A DNA stretch of 64,000 bases from Closterium sp. Naga37s-1 (lineage: Eukaryota > Streptophyta > Zygnematophyceae > Desmidiales > Closteriaceae): assembly GCA_947471745.1 (NCBI GenBank), contig CANJKZ010000008.1, positions 3,326,001 through 3,390,000 of the forward strand, given 5' to 3'. This document shows positions 11,901-21,605 of this stretch, in pieces. The notes beneath the pieces were generated by a model, which saw nothing but the letters and a program-made list of their open reading frames with translations, was not told the origin of the DNA and made no database searches. How positions within the stretch are numbered: the first letter of the stretch is position 1; each line of letters opens with the position of its first letter. The translations under genes and the position numbers were made by a program.

Positions 11901-13272
11901 TGGGATCGCACTTTCCAACTCACAGTTTTCCACCTTCTCTGCTTTTCCAGTCTGTGTGCTTCTGTTGTTCTCACCATCCAGATTTATTTTTTCAACCCAA
12001 CCCTCTTTTTCTCACCACCCTATTTTCCACTCCTACTCGTGACCCTCCTACGAACCCTCTCCCATCGTTTGCTCTGGAAAACCAGCGGGCCACGCACAAC
12101 CCCATGTAGCACCCGCAGCACCAGCACCAGCTGAGGCAGCAGCACCGGCACCCGAAGCAGCATCAGCAGACGCAGCAGCGACAGCATCACCTGCGGAACC
12201 AGCAGCAGCATCCCCAGCACCTCCACCCCAGCCACCCGCCACCGCTGCTGCTCACCCCTCCACCGCACCCTCCCGCACCCCAGCGCCAGCACCGTCCAAA
12301 AAGTCGCGCACACTGGCATCTGTGTTCGGCGCGGAGGAGGACGAGGAGGAGCTGGCGCGCAAGAAACTACGGCCCCTCGTTCCCATCGACTATGACGATG
12401 GTGGCAGTGATGCTGCTGGCGCTGCTGCCGGTGCTGGTGGGCACGGGGGTTCCCCTTCACCTTCCCGGGCTGCAGCGAGTGGTGGTGCGGGTGGAGGTCT
12501 GGCGGCCAGCATTGCTGCGGCGGCTGAGTTTGCCAAGCGGCTGTCTCAGGGAGGCGGGGCAGGCAAGGACGAGGAGAGGAGGAGGAGCGGAGGGGGAGAT
12601 GCGGGTGCGGGTGGGGGAGAGAAGGAGAAGGCGAAACCGAAGGCGGTGGTGGATGTGAAGTCGCTGATTGACTCCATCCCCAAGAGCAAGGACGATCTCT
12701 TTGCCGTGCCCATTAACTGGACCGTCTATGATGAGGTGAGCGAGCTTGGTACTTGGCCTCTCTGTTGAGTGTGCCAGGGTGAGACCGAGCCGAGACGAGA
12801 TCGTGTCAATATTAGATTGTGTCGAGATGAAACCGTGCTGAGGTTGAATCACCCATTCCTCTCCCTTGCTCTCGCTCACCATCATCGCTCTGACTGCACA
12901 GCAAAAGCACATGCATCCTTAACAACCATCCTCTTTCAAGCCTCCCTGCCCACATTCCCTGTTCCCCTCTTCCCGTGTCTTCCTTCCCCCCCATTGCCCC
13001 AACGCTGTTCTTCCCAGAGCGCGCTGCACCAGCGCATGCGGCCGTGGGTGGCGCGGAAGATCCAGGAGTTCCTGGGAGAGGAGGAGCCCACCCTTGTGGA
13101 CTTCATTCTCTCCAAGACGCAGCAGCACGTGGGCGGGGCGGCGCTGCTGGGCCTGCTGGAGCCGATACTGGACGAGGAGGCGGAGATGTTTGTGCTCAAG
13201 ATGTGGCGCATGCTCATCTTTGAGATCAGGCGGGTTGAGATGGGACTCACGGGGAAGGCTGGTGCTAAGTAG
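5906..13272 (+). CDS. RBM25: RNA-binding protein 25 (RRM + PWI splicing factor)
   Basis: Eight exons: 5906-6098, 7535-7896, 8720-8872, 9205-9584, 9993-10066, 10428-11597, 12086-12735 and 13018-13272. The phases agree and the sum is 3237 bp (1078 aa plus stop). Order of parts: Gly/Pro/Met-rich N terminus; one RRM whose RNP2 is TVYVGKLAPSVDD and RNP1 is KGFGFCEF; an acidic/Lys linker; a long Arg/Glu/Asp-rich RERD tract with EEERIYRRRVRDGYWEERRR; Ala/Pro-rich linkers; LASVFGAEEDEEELARKKLRPLVPIDYDD; and a C-terminal PWI domain (MRPWVARKIQEFLGEEEPTLVDFI, through LDEEAEMFVLKMWRMLIFE). RBM25 is a nuclear U1-snRNP-associated regulator of alternative splicing and 5' splice-site choice, which is notable beside the splice-donor repeats in this region. 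RRM residues are shared between exons 2 and 3. Start is the first ATG before the Gly-rich tract. Confidence 0.95.
6099..7534. other. first intron of RBM25
   Basis: 1.4-kb intron, GT at 6099 and AG at 7533-7534. It contains a GCAGGCAGACAG-type tetranucleotide repeat at about 7086-7150 and an AT-richer stretch at 7240-7440. No exon copy was noticed. Confidence 0.6.
8430..8635 (+). repeat. RBM25: two partial copies of RBM25 exon 3 head
   Basis: Copies at 8430-8494 and 8575-8635 each begin after a pyrimidine-rich AG acceptor and repeat the first 60-65 bases of exon 3 (CTGTGCGGGCCG, encoding LCGPLRSWKRASDP). They then run into unrelated CT-rich intron. The complete exon is the third copy, at 8720. 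Differences from exon 3 are only a few bases each. Confidence 0.93.
8919..9016 (+). repeat. RBM25: donor-iterating repeat after RBM25 exon 3
   Basis: The exon-3 end and donor (AACCTGCTG/GTGCGTGC) is echoed three times by GAACCTGCTG at about 8919, 8961 and 9007. The last copy restores the whole GTGCGTGC donor. Two intervening units of about 42 bp are nearly identical. Confidence 0.85.
9585..9700 (+). repeat. RBM25: donor-iterating repeat after RBM25 exon 4
   Basis: The donor context AGAG/GTGAGG recurs about five more times in units of 21-27 bp (GGTGCAGAGAGGTGAGGG). Most units keep a GT(A/G)AG donor core. Confidence 0.85.
9795..9882. repeat. 15-bp minisatellite in RBM25 intron 4
   Basis: About six copies of a unit close to ACTCGAATGGAGGCC. 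No relation to a splice site is evident. Confidence 0.8.
11686..11788 (+). repeat. RBM25: copy of RBM25 exon 6 tail in intron 6
   Basis: Repeats the last roughly 100 bases of exon 6 (GGCAGGGAGGGAGGGGCAG through GCCAAGGACAGGGAGGGG), with about 10-15% mismatch. It ends close to a GTACGG donor-like sequence, as the real exon does. It lies just downstream of the real exon end (11597). Confidence 0.88.
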
Positions 13273-14100
13273 ATCGTGGGAATGTAGTAATTGATAATGC
13301 TGTCGTGAAATTATTGTGTTGGATGGAATTGTTCCGACATTCAGAAGTGGGAAGCTTTAGTGATTCCTGATGTGTCTGCTTCTTGATTCCAATACCATAT
13401 CAGAGAGGACAACTGACGGGCTGGACAACAAGTTACTACGCTCCCTCTCTCCTCTAACTCCTCTCTCTGCTCTCGCCCCTCTCTCCTCTCTCTCCCCTTT
13501 CTCCTCTCTCCCCTCTCTCCCCTCTCTCGCCTCTCACTCCTCTCGTCCCTCTCACCTCTCTCTCCCCTCTCTCCTATCTCGCCCCTCTCCACTTTCGCTT
13601 TCTCCCTTTCCGCTAAAGGGCAAAAACAGCAACCTTGCACCTTCTCTTATACTCGTGCATTTGAGCCGCGACCTTCTTGCAATCCGCGACACCCTTGACG
13701 CGACGAGCTGCTAGAAACTAGAATCGCGGATTTTCGGCGACGGTGTTGGCGCACGTTGTTACGAAACTACTGCTTATTCGGCAGGGTATTAGCGCACGGC
13801 GCAGACTGGAGTCTTCCTTGCGGCGGCGTGGTTTGAGCTTTGCGTTGAGCAGCAGGGGACAGCACGGTGCGGTCATCAGTTTCTGCCTCTAGCGGCACGA
13901 AAAGCAGATTTGCGAAACCCCTTCCCCCGTCGTGCATTTTCGCCTCCCCACCAACCCAACTTCCCGCCACTTTGCCAACCTCACATCCGCGCTTGTGCTT
14001 CTCCCCAGCCACTTTTCGTGACCTTCCTTGCTACACCAAATTCTTCCCTGAAACAAGGACTACACTTTCCGCCTCAGTTCTTATGCTTCCAAAACCTCCG
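13273..14100. other. intergenic between RBM25 and a retroelement
   Basis: Contains RBM25 3' UTR, then a CT-rich microsatellite at about 13440-13590 and unassigned DNA. The 5' boundary of the retroelement that follows could not be placed; part of this stretch may belong to its 5' UTR. Confidence 0.4.
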
Positions 14101-14160
14101 AAATCATTCTGCATGCCACCAGCCCAATACCTTACAGTATGACAAGCCGCAAAAGGGGCC

Positions 14161-17100
14161 GTGGTACCCAAGACTCTGAACCCACTTCTCCTCGTCCGCC
14201 TGCCCGTTCGCGACAAACTCCAGCCTTTGCGACTCTTTCGACCTCCTCATCAAACCTTGCACCACCCCCTACTCCTAAACCTCAATCAATCTTCTGCTCC
14301 CTCCCAGCAATCTCAGACAACATCAGCCCCGAAAATTGTCTCGGAAAAACAAAAGGAGATTCTCCAGCAGGTCCTTAAGGGCACCCTTCCTGATTCTCCG
14401 TCTTCAACACGGCCTCAAACCTCTCACCCTCAGCCCTCGACTTCCCGTGCCCATCCTTCATCTACCTCAACACCTCCTCCGACGACTACAGCAGATGCTC
14501 CCGATCCCGCAGCCCCTGCCGACAACACGCACCCACTATCACACTACGAAACTGCTGCTTCACCTTCTCGAGATCCCCCTCCTCCTTCCCCTACCCCTCA
14601 CTCTACGCAGCCATGCCCACAACCCTGCCCGCCCTCATCAACCTCCGATAACCCACTACCTCCTAATTCTTGCCCTACATGTCGACGCTCCTTCGCCAAC
14701 CCAGGTTCTCTGACCCGTCACCTTTCAACCTGTTCTCGCAACACCGCTACACGACAGCAAGCTGCTCGGCCTCCTCCTCCCCGCGCATCAGCCCCAACTT
14801 CAGCGCTTGCAGCTGTTGATCGACCTTCCATTCCCCAAGCCACCTGGGAGGCCGTTCCTTCCTGGGACTGGCCTTCCTTCTTCAGCCCAGCAGTCTCACC
14901 TGGCCCTATTCTCCGTCGAATCCCCTCCCGCATCCGACTCCTCGTTCTCGATGCACTTCTCATCCCTCTGCGCCACCTTGCACAGCATCCCACTGACGTC
15001 GCTGCACACCTCATACTCTTAGCATTTCCGCGTCTCCTGCTGCGCCTACCATCGGCCGCTGCTCCCACACAGCCCCTTACCGCTGCATGCGCTGCTTTAG
15101 CGCGCCGCTTCATCAATGGTGACTGGCAGTCTCTTTTCAGTGAAGCCGTAGCTGCAGCCACTCCAGCCGCTAGACCTCTGCATATGGCATCAGCACGTTC
15201 TACAGCGCTGCAGGCTCGTCTCAACCGTGCGAAGCGATTTGCGAAATGCGGGGATTGGTCGCGTTCACTGGCAGCACTAGAAGCTGGCGAGTTAGCACCT
15301 CCATCATCAGAAACAGTCTGCCCTCAGCTCGAAGCACCCACCGGCTGCAGCCGAGATTCCTGACTGGGTACACAGTTTCACTCTTGCTGCCGCACCACAG
15401 CTTACTGTCCCTGTCCTCCACGCCGCTCTACAGTCCGCCCCCCGCGGCACAGCTGCTGGACCTTCTGGGTGGTTCATTGAGCACCTCAGAGACACCTTTC
15501 TCTCCCACCAGCAGCATCTCCCTTCTCTCCTCCACGTCTTCCAGAACTGGCTACAAGGGGATCTTCCACTTGCAGTCAGGCCTTTCTACACTGCTTCAAA
15601 CCTCGTCGCCCTACAGAAACCGCATGGTGGTGTACGTCCCATCGCCATTGGAGAAGTGCTACCACGCCTCCTTTCACGCTGCATCACCCTCCTTTTCAAG
15701 CAGCAGATGCGAGAGACGTTTCTTCCTCACCTTCAGTTTGGCGTAGCAGTTCCAGCAGGGATCGAGGTCATGTCGCACGCAGTTTGTTCCGCCTTCTCCC
15801 TTCATCCCGATTGGGTGGTGCTGCAGTTGGACGTGGCAAACGCTTTCAACTCCTTCAACAGAGTTTCCATGTTTGAGGCATTACGGCGCTCCCCATTCTC
15901 CAGTCTCATTCCCTTCTTCCGCCTATTTTACTCCTCCCCTTCACCTCTCCACTACCGCAGCGGCCCTCTCCTCCACACGTTCCAGTCAGCCTCCAGTGTT
16001 CGTCAGGGCGACCCTTGTGGCCCTTTCCTCTACGCCCTGACGCAGCAGCTAGCCATCCAGCCAACCCAGCAGCAATCTCCCTCTATTTTCGTTACCTCAT
16101 ACGCGGACGATACCTACTTGGTCGGCCCTCCCTCAGACGTGTTTGCCGCATACACTGACCTTACCGCCTGCCTTCTCTCTCTCGGCCTTACTGTCCAACC
16201 CTCTAAGTGCTCTCTATGGGCCCCTATGGACTTGCCCGAACACTGCATTCCGCCCTCGGGTATTTCCATCGCAGCAAACGGTCTCACTGTCGCTGGCGTT
16301 CCTACCGGCTCAGACGGTTACATCATCTCTACAGTTCGTGACAAACTCGATTCTTTCACTTCCTCCCTCCCCTTACTGCATCAACTGCAGGACCCACAGA
16401 TTGCCTCACGGATCCTTTCCTTATGCATCACAGCCCGACCTTCTTTCCTCCTCCGAACTGTCGCACCTTTTCCCGAAATCCAAGAGCTACTCTCCTCATG
16501 GGACAGCACCATTTTCAGCCACTTTTCTCAGCTCCTGGGCTCCGAGTACTGGAATCCCACCTCTGAACAGTCCACATCGGCCCGACTCCAAGCCTCGCTC
16601 CCTATCCGCTTGGGTGGCTTCGGCATTCGCAGCTCTGCATCCATTGCCCCCCTCAGTTACCTCTGCAGCTGGGCGCAGACAGTTTCGACCTTGTCCACCC
16701 ACTTCATCACCGATGGTGCTCCTCTTTTCCGCCCTTACATTACCACAGACTCCATTAACCGCTTGGACCCTTCAATCTCATCCACCATGACCATGCTCCC
16801 CCAAGACATTCGTGATCGCTTTCCATCGTGGTCTGTGCTACAATCGGGCTACCCTCCTAAACTCTTCACTCACCTGTCCCAACACCTTGAAGCCGAACTG
16901 CTGGAGAAGGTTCGAGCCACAGTAACGTCCCCGCTTCGCCTTGCTCGCCTAACCTCTTTGCAGGGCCCGCATGCAGGTGACTGGCTCACTGTGGCTCCAT
17001 CCTCCCCGCACATGCAGCTTTCAGAGACCGAGTGGCGCATTGCAGCAGCCATCCGCTTAGGCCTTCCTATTCCTCACCTTTCATCTTCCCACACCTGCAC

Positions 17101-17757
17101 CTGCAACTCCCCATTCACTGATCCTTCCATCCACTCTCACGTCCTTCGCTGCCCTAGCAACAATGAGCCTACCAAGGTGCACGACGCAATCAAGCGTGAA
17201 GTTCATCGCATTGCCTTGGAGCTTGGGTTCTCTGCGCAAATGGAAGACCAGCATCTCCTGCCTGGCCGCCGTACAGACATCACGTGCCGCGACGTCAGCT
17301 CTGGTACCACCTGGGCCTTGGATGTTTCCGTCGCCGATCCTCAAAAGGGATTTCCGCACTCCAACGCAGCTACGGTGATCGGTTCAGCAGCAGCCACTCG
17401 TGAAAGCGAGAAGACAACCCACTATGCTGCAGCACTTCGTGACCGTCCAGACATCAAACTGTTTCCCCTTGTCATCGAAACCTTCGGTTGCTTCGGCTCT
17501 TCGTTCAACAACTTCCTTCGCCAATGCAGCCGCAAAGGGCGTCACAACTCCGCGACTTGAGTGGTGCCACAGATTCTCTTCCCCAGCTGTTTGAGACCAA
17601 CTTCTACAAACGGATTTCTCTGGTCCATCAACGTGAGCAGGCTCGCACTGTTTGTCGTCGTGCACAAATTCGTTTTACCGAATGCGTCAACCACGCACCA
17701 CCCGAGGTGACTTCTCTTTCTGCAGCTGACTTTGCCTACTTGGGAGAGGACCATTGA
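14161..17757 (+). mobile_element. non-LTR retrotransposon with C-terminal restriction-like endonuclease
   Basis: A single-ORF type LINE. An N-terminal Pro/Ser-rich region is followed by a CCHC-type zinc finger (CPTCRRSFANPGSLTRHL, near 14670-14735) and a helical region (QARLNRAKRFAKCGDWSRSL). Next comes a reverse transcriptase with GGVRPIAIGEVLPR, LDVANAFNSF, RQGDPCGPFLYAL and the catalytic YADD (SYADDTYLV, near 16098). The C terminus has CXC..H..C-like residues and a PD-(D/E)XK nuclease pattern (RRTDITCRDV, WALDVSVADP, FPLVIETFG). This architecture is that of the early-branching RLE-bearing clades (R2/NeSL/Utopia-like), which often insert site-specifically. The reading frame shifts once near 15330-15350 and again near 17540, so this copy is inactive. 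The clade assignment is inference. Confidence 0.85.
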
Positions 17758-17840
17758 GACATCACAGAGGCCTATTTGTAGGCCTCACAATAGGATTAGC
17801 CTGCATGTCTTTCTATACACTAGGTGTCTGGATTTGCCTT

Positions 17841-17936
17841 GTACCATTGTACATTTAGTATAGATTCAATAAAGAGGAGGAATAGCACCCTGCCATCAGC
17901 ACGGTGCAGACCCGGGTTCGATTCCCGGCTGGTACA
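17841..17936 (+). tRNA. tRNA-Gly(GCC)-like sequence, disrupted
   Basis: The 3' part is an almost perfect plant-type tRNA-Gly: anticodon stem GCACC/GGTGC, loop with CTGCCA, then CAGACCCGGGTTCGATTCCCGG... and the acceptor half CTGGTAC plus A. Six extra bases (TCAGCA) lie exactly after position 37, where tRNA introns sit. The 5' acceptor half GTACCA at 17841 can pair with TGGTAC, but the D-arm region is about 18 nt too long and includes AATAAA. It is either a split tRNA gene whose D-arm side was replaced by retroelement 3' sequence, or a tRNA-like 3' tail of that retroelement. It is unlikely to be a functional tRNA as it stands. Confidence 0.55.
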
Positions 17937-18424
17937 CGAGATCCTTTTTGTGCGTCAGCTGTCATATGCTGTCTCCTTGTTCCTCGCATTTCCGTCACAC
18001 GGTAGGTTTTCGGGGCTGACTGCCGGCTGGAAAATCCACGACATTTCCGCATCGGCTCACATTTTCTTGTTCGCTGCAGAGCCATTCTCAAATCCGCTTC
18101 ATCGTTGACGAGTCACTATTTTTCACGCTCTGCTGCATTTACATCGGCTCTTTTCTGCCGTCCTTCCTCATTTCCTCTTCCGAGTTTGCGTCCACGAGAA
18201 GACGATAGGGGGAAGAAGTGTGACAACCACAACATCTCCTATTCTTCCTCCCCCTGCTGTTGATAGCCGTTTCTCGCTTTTCCTACTTCCGCCTTCAATC
18301 ATAAGTGACCCTAATAGCGTCACCGTAAGCGCTTCGACCAATGTGAAGGAGCTCAAAGCGCGCCGACTGTTCCAAAGAGCAAAATCGGGATAACGCGGAT
18401 AGTCTCGACCGATCAGGTGTCGAC
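17937..18424. promoter_or_regulatory. upstream region of ARPC3
   Basis: No recognised gene. It should contain the ARPC3 promoter and 5' UTR, with the start codon at 18425. No core element is distinctive. Confidence 0.35.
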
Positions 18425-21057
18425 ATGGTGAGTGAAATTGTAGAATGCGGAGTGTGGTTCCTCCCTCCCTGTCGCCATTCATAGAGTGTACCCGTAGAGT
18501 GCGAGCAGTACCACCCGCATCTTCCTCAGAGTTATACGATTCGCGTGTTGACCAGTGCTAGCAGGCGCACCTCGCATGTTTCCGCACCCCTCATGCCTGG
18601 CACTGCACTGAACCCATACCACTCTGCACCCCTGGGAACTGCAGGTGTACCACTCATCCTACACGCATTTGGAGGGAGTGGAGTTCGCATGCGGCTGCCC
18701 CTTGCTGGCGCTCAAAGCCACCGCCAGAGGACCCACCCACAACACTTCCACTGGTAACCACCTTTCGCACAATGCCTCCACCTGTAACCACCTTTCGCCC
18801 AACGCCTCCACTGGTAACCACCTTTCGCCCAAGACCTCCACTGGTAACCAGACTGACATTGGTGGCAGCAAGGCAATCACTTTTTTCAAAATTAGTGTTT
18901 TGGGAATGAATGAAAGAAAGAATGGGAAGAAGAGAGGCAGTACGAGAAGAACAAAGTTATTGCCGCTCAGTTTGTCTCTCCCCAATTCATCACTTTCCAA
19001 GTTACCGTCGTTAGCATGGCCAACACGAGCATGCCCAAAATAACGCCGTTAGCATAGCACGCCCTAGGGTTCATCCCTTTCATTCTGCAGAAGAGACATA
19101 CATACATGGTGGAAGAGGCAATCACTCTCTTGTTGGGGATTCTCTAGATGGTCACCGCCCGTTTGTTCCTCCAAAACCACCCACCCTTCTCTCCTCCCAC
19201 CCCACCCCACCCCACCATTCGGAGGAAACGGACGTAGTGGACGAGGCGCACGCTCTTCCGACCCAACGTGCTGTTCCGTCGCTTTGAGACGTCTCAAAAC
19301 TCAACTTTTATCACGTGCTGTTCCGCCGCTTTGGTTTGGCCTCACCCACCAACCACCCCCTCCCCCCCCCCCCCCTCCCCTCCACCCTTTCCCCCCACCT
19401 CACTCAGAGGAGACGTACATAGTGGACGAGGCAATCACGCTCTTCCGAGCCAACGTGCTGAGAGTCCCTTTTGTTCCTTTACCTCACCTACCCAAACCCA
19501 CCTCACCTTTCCCACCCCCACCCGTCACGCACTCAGAGGAGACGGACATAGTGGACGAGGCAATTACTCTCTTCCGAGCCAACGTGCTGTTCCGCCGCTT
19601 TGACATCCGCGGCCCAGCGGACAAGCTACTGGTGTACCTGACCCTCTACATCAACATGGCTCTCAAGCGTATCGACTCCTGCCCCTCCGAGGCCGAGGGC
19701 ATCCGATTGCTGATTAATCTGGGGCTGGAGCCCTTTCCCATACCGGGCGACCCTGGCTTTCCACTCGCTGGACTGTTCGCCACTCCGACTAGCCGTCTGG
19801 AGGCAGGTGCGTGCATTTTGAGTCCATTCAAAACCCATCAACTTGAGGCTTCAAAGCCCTATGACCCGTTCAACCGGGGCGGACAAGCTGCTGGTGTACC
19901 GGACCCTTTACATCAACATGGCACTCAAGCGCATCGACTCCTGCCCCTCCGAGGCCGAGGGCATAAGGCTCCTCATCAACCTCGGATTGGAGCCCTTCCC
20001 CATTCCGGGAGACCCGGGCTTCCCGCTTGCTGGATTGTTCGCCACGCCGACCAGCCGCCTGGAAGCAGGTGCATGGCTTTTGAGCTGACTTAAAGCCCTT
20101 GAGGTGACTTTTGAGCTGACTTAAAGCCCTTGAGGTGACTTTTGAGCTGACTTAAAGCCCTTGAGGTGACTTTTGAGCTGACTTAAAGCCCTTGAGGTGA
20201 CTTTTGAGCTGACTCAAAGCCCTTGAACCTGGGCCTGGAGCCGTTTCCCAGACCTGGTAGCCCCTGCTTTTCACTTGCTTGCTTATTTCACGCTCTTATT
20301 GACTTGAAGCAGGCCGGTGGGGCACAACGGCCGCCATATTGCTTCTGAGGATTGTCAAACGCACTGGTCGCCTTAATGCCTCCCACCAGCCAGCTCTGTG
20401 TGTGGTGGCTTTTGATGTGCCTCGAAAACCGTGAGGGTGGATTCTCGCCAGCCAGCTTTGTGCGGCTAAGAGCTTTGTGATTGCGGTGAGTTTCTTGCGT
20501 CTGGTTACGATACGACTTGTTGTGCGCTCATGCATGGTGTTTCGTTTCCTCCCAACCCAACCCCCAGAACAGAGACACTGCGGACGCACTTGCACCTTCT
20601 CACACCCCCCATCCTTCCCTCCTCTTCGCCCCCACCACCCCTTCCCCCTCACTTTCCCCCCCTCCCCGAAAGAGAGACGCTGCACAAGTACTTGCACCTT
20701 CTCATTCCCCCTCTCCTCCCCCTCCCACCCCTTCCTCACCTCCTCCCCGCAACAGAAACACTGCGGACGCACCTGCAGAGTGTGAGGGAGGAGACGAGCA
20801 ACCGGCTGCTTTTCGAGTCGACTAAACAGTCAACCCCCGACCCCCACCACCCCTCCCCTTTCACTTTCCCCCTTCCCACAACCCCTCACCTTCCCCCTCT
20901 CCCCGCAACAGAGACACTGCGGACATACCTGCAGAGTGTGAGGGAGGAGACGAGCAACCGGCTGCTGCAGCTGGTGTATCTGCCGGACGGCTCGCCCAAC
21001 AAGTGGTGGCTCTCCTTCAGCAAGCGCAAGTTCATGAATGTCGCCATGCCCTTGTGA
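18425..21057 (+). CDS. ARPC3: Arp2/3 complex subunit 3 (p21-Arc)
   Basis: Four exons: 18425-18427 (the ATG alone), 18645-18753, 19537-19806 and 20912-21057. The sum is 528 bp (175 aa plus stop), close to the usual 175-180 aa. Signature blocks: VYHSSYTHLEGVEF (family MPAYHSS), ETDIVDEAITLFRANV, DKLLVYLTLYINMALKRI, LEPFPIPGDPGFPL, and the C terminus NKWWLSFSKRKFMN. ARPC3 is a structural subunit of the seven-protein Arp2/3 complex that nucleates branched actin filaments in the cytoplasm. The split after the initiator codon is inferred because the only in-frame ATG before VYHSS is at 18425, next to a perfect GTGAGT donor, and the AG before GTGTACCAC is a good acceptor. The introns contain many partial copies of exons 2, 3 and 4. 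Confidence 0.96.
18740..18852 (+). repeat. ARPC3: donor-iterating repeat after ARPC3 exon 2
   Basis: The exon-2 end and donor (ACTTCCACTG/GTAACC) is repeated about four times in 30-bp units (CCTCCACTGGTAACCACC). Three of the four keep CTGGTAACC intact and one reads CTGTAACC. Confidence 0.92.
19089..19470 (+). repeat. ARPC3: three partial copies of ARPC3 exon 3 head
   Basis: Copies begin at about 19091, 19221 and 19408. Each resembles the first 45-75 bases of exon 3 (GAGGAGACGGACATAGTGG, encoding EETDIVDEAITLFRANVL). The copy at 19408 keeps an acceptor and 54 nearly identical bases; the first two are more decayed. The complete exon is the last copy, at 19537. Confidence 0.93.
19879..20068 (+). 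repeat. ARPC3: 190-bp near-complete copy of ARPC3 exon 3 with donor
   Basis: Repeats exon 3 from GCGGACAAGCTGCTGGTG to the final GCAG/GTGC donor. It encodes DKLLVY-TLYINMALKRIDSC and LEPFPIPGDPGFPL with almost only synonymous differences. It lies in intron 3, 70 bp after the real exon end, and lacks the first 80 bases and an obvious acceptor. Confidence 0.94.
20078..20226 (+). repeat. about 31-bp minisatellite in ARPC3 intron 3
   Basis: Five copies of a unit close to GAGCTGACTTAAAGCCCTTG plus AGGTGACTTTT. The unit begins within sequence immediately after the exon-3 copy. Confidence 0.9.
20566..20830 (+). repeat. ARPC3: three partial copies of ARPC3 exon 4 head
   Basis: Copies at about 20566, 20671 and 20757 begin after AG and repeat 25-65 bases of exon 4 (AGACACTGCGGACGCACC, encoding ETLRTYLQSVREETSNRLL). 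They grow longer toward the true exon at 20912. Each carries its upstream CT-rich tract. Confidence 0.93.
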
Positions 21058-21605
21058 TCACACACAGCTTATCCATGTCGCCATGCCTTCGTGATCATGG
21101 CATACACATCTGATGAATGCCGTCATGCACGCCCCTCTGACCATGCATGGTTGATCCGTGCCGCCATGAACATACACACACTTTGTTCTCAAATCTTAGC
21201 TGTTTGTACAAAGCGCAGGTTTTAGACCAAGCCAAGTTCATGACACGGTTGTGTTTCTTGCAAGTGAGCCCCTAACTGGAACAAAAACCCTGTCTTGTGC
21301 ATTGATGAGTGAGGGTTTTACTGTTGCTTGGAAAAGGGTGGTAGACTGGGTCTGAGATAAAACGGGTAGTGGTTGTTTCAATCTCTTCTATACCTTCCCA
21401 ATTCCCTACAATGATGCGAAAAGGTGGAAAATAATGTAGAAACTTGTATAAGGAAATGTATAAGACTCATTCAAAACAAAAGAATTGGCCAATGTTCGGG
21501 CCAGTATGCAATACAGAGGCACGCTTAGCGCGTCCACAAATCAACCCACCAATAAATCAATCTCATCAGATTACCCCCGCATGCTCGCCTCGCCCGCGAA
21601 TATGT
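21058..21605. other. convergent intergenic region
   Basis: 3' flanks of ARPC3 (+) and the Root_cap-family gene (-). Nothing further recognised. Confidence 0.4.

Noticed and set aside
13767-13800. 5' half of tRNA-Gly near the retroelement's 5' side
   Set aside because: TACCCTGCC-like letters occur in reverse near 13780, but no stem or box structure supports a tRNA half.
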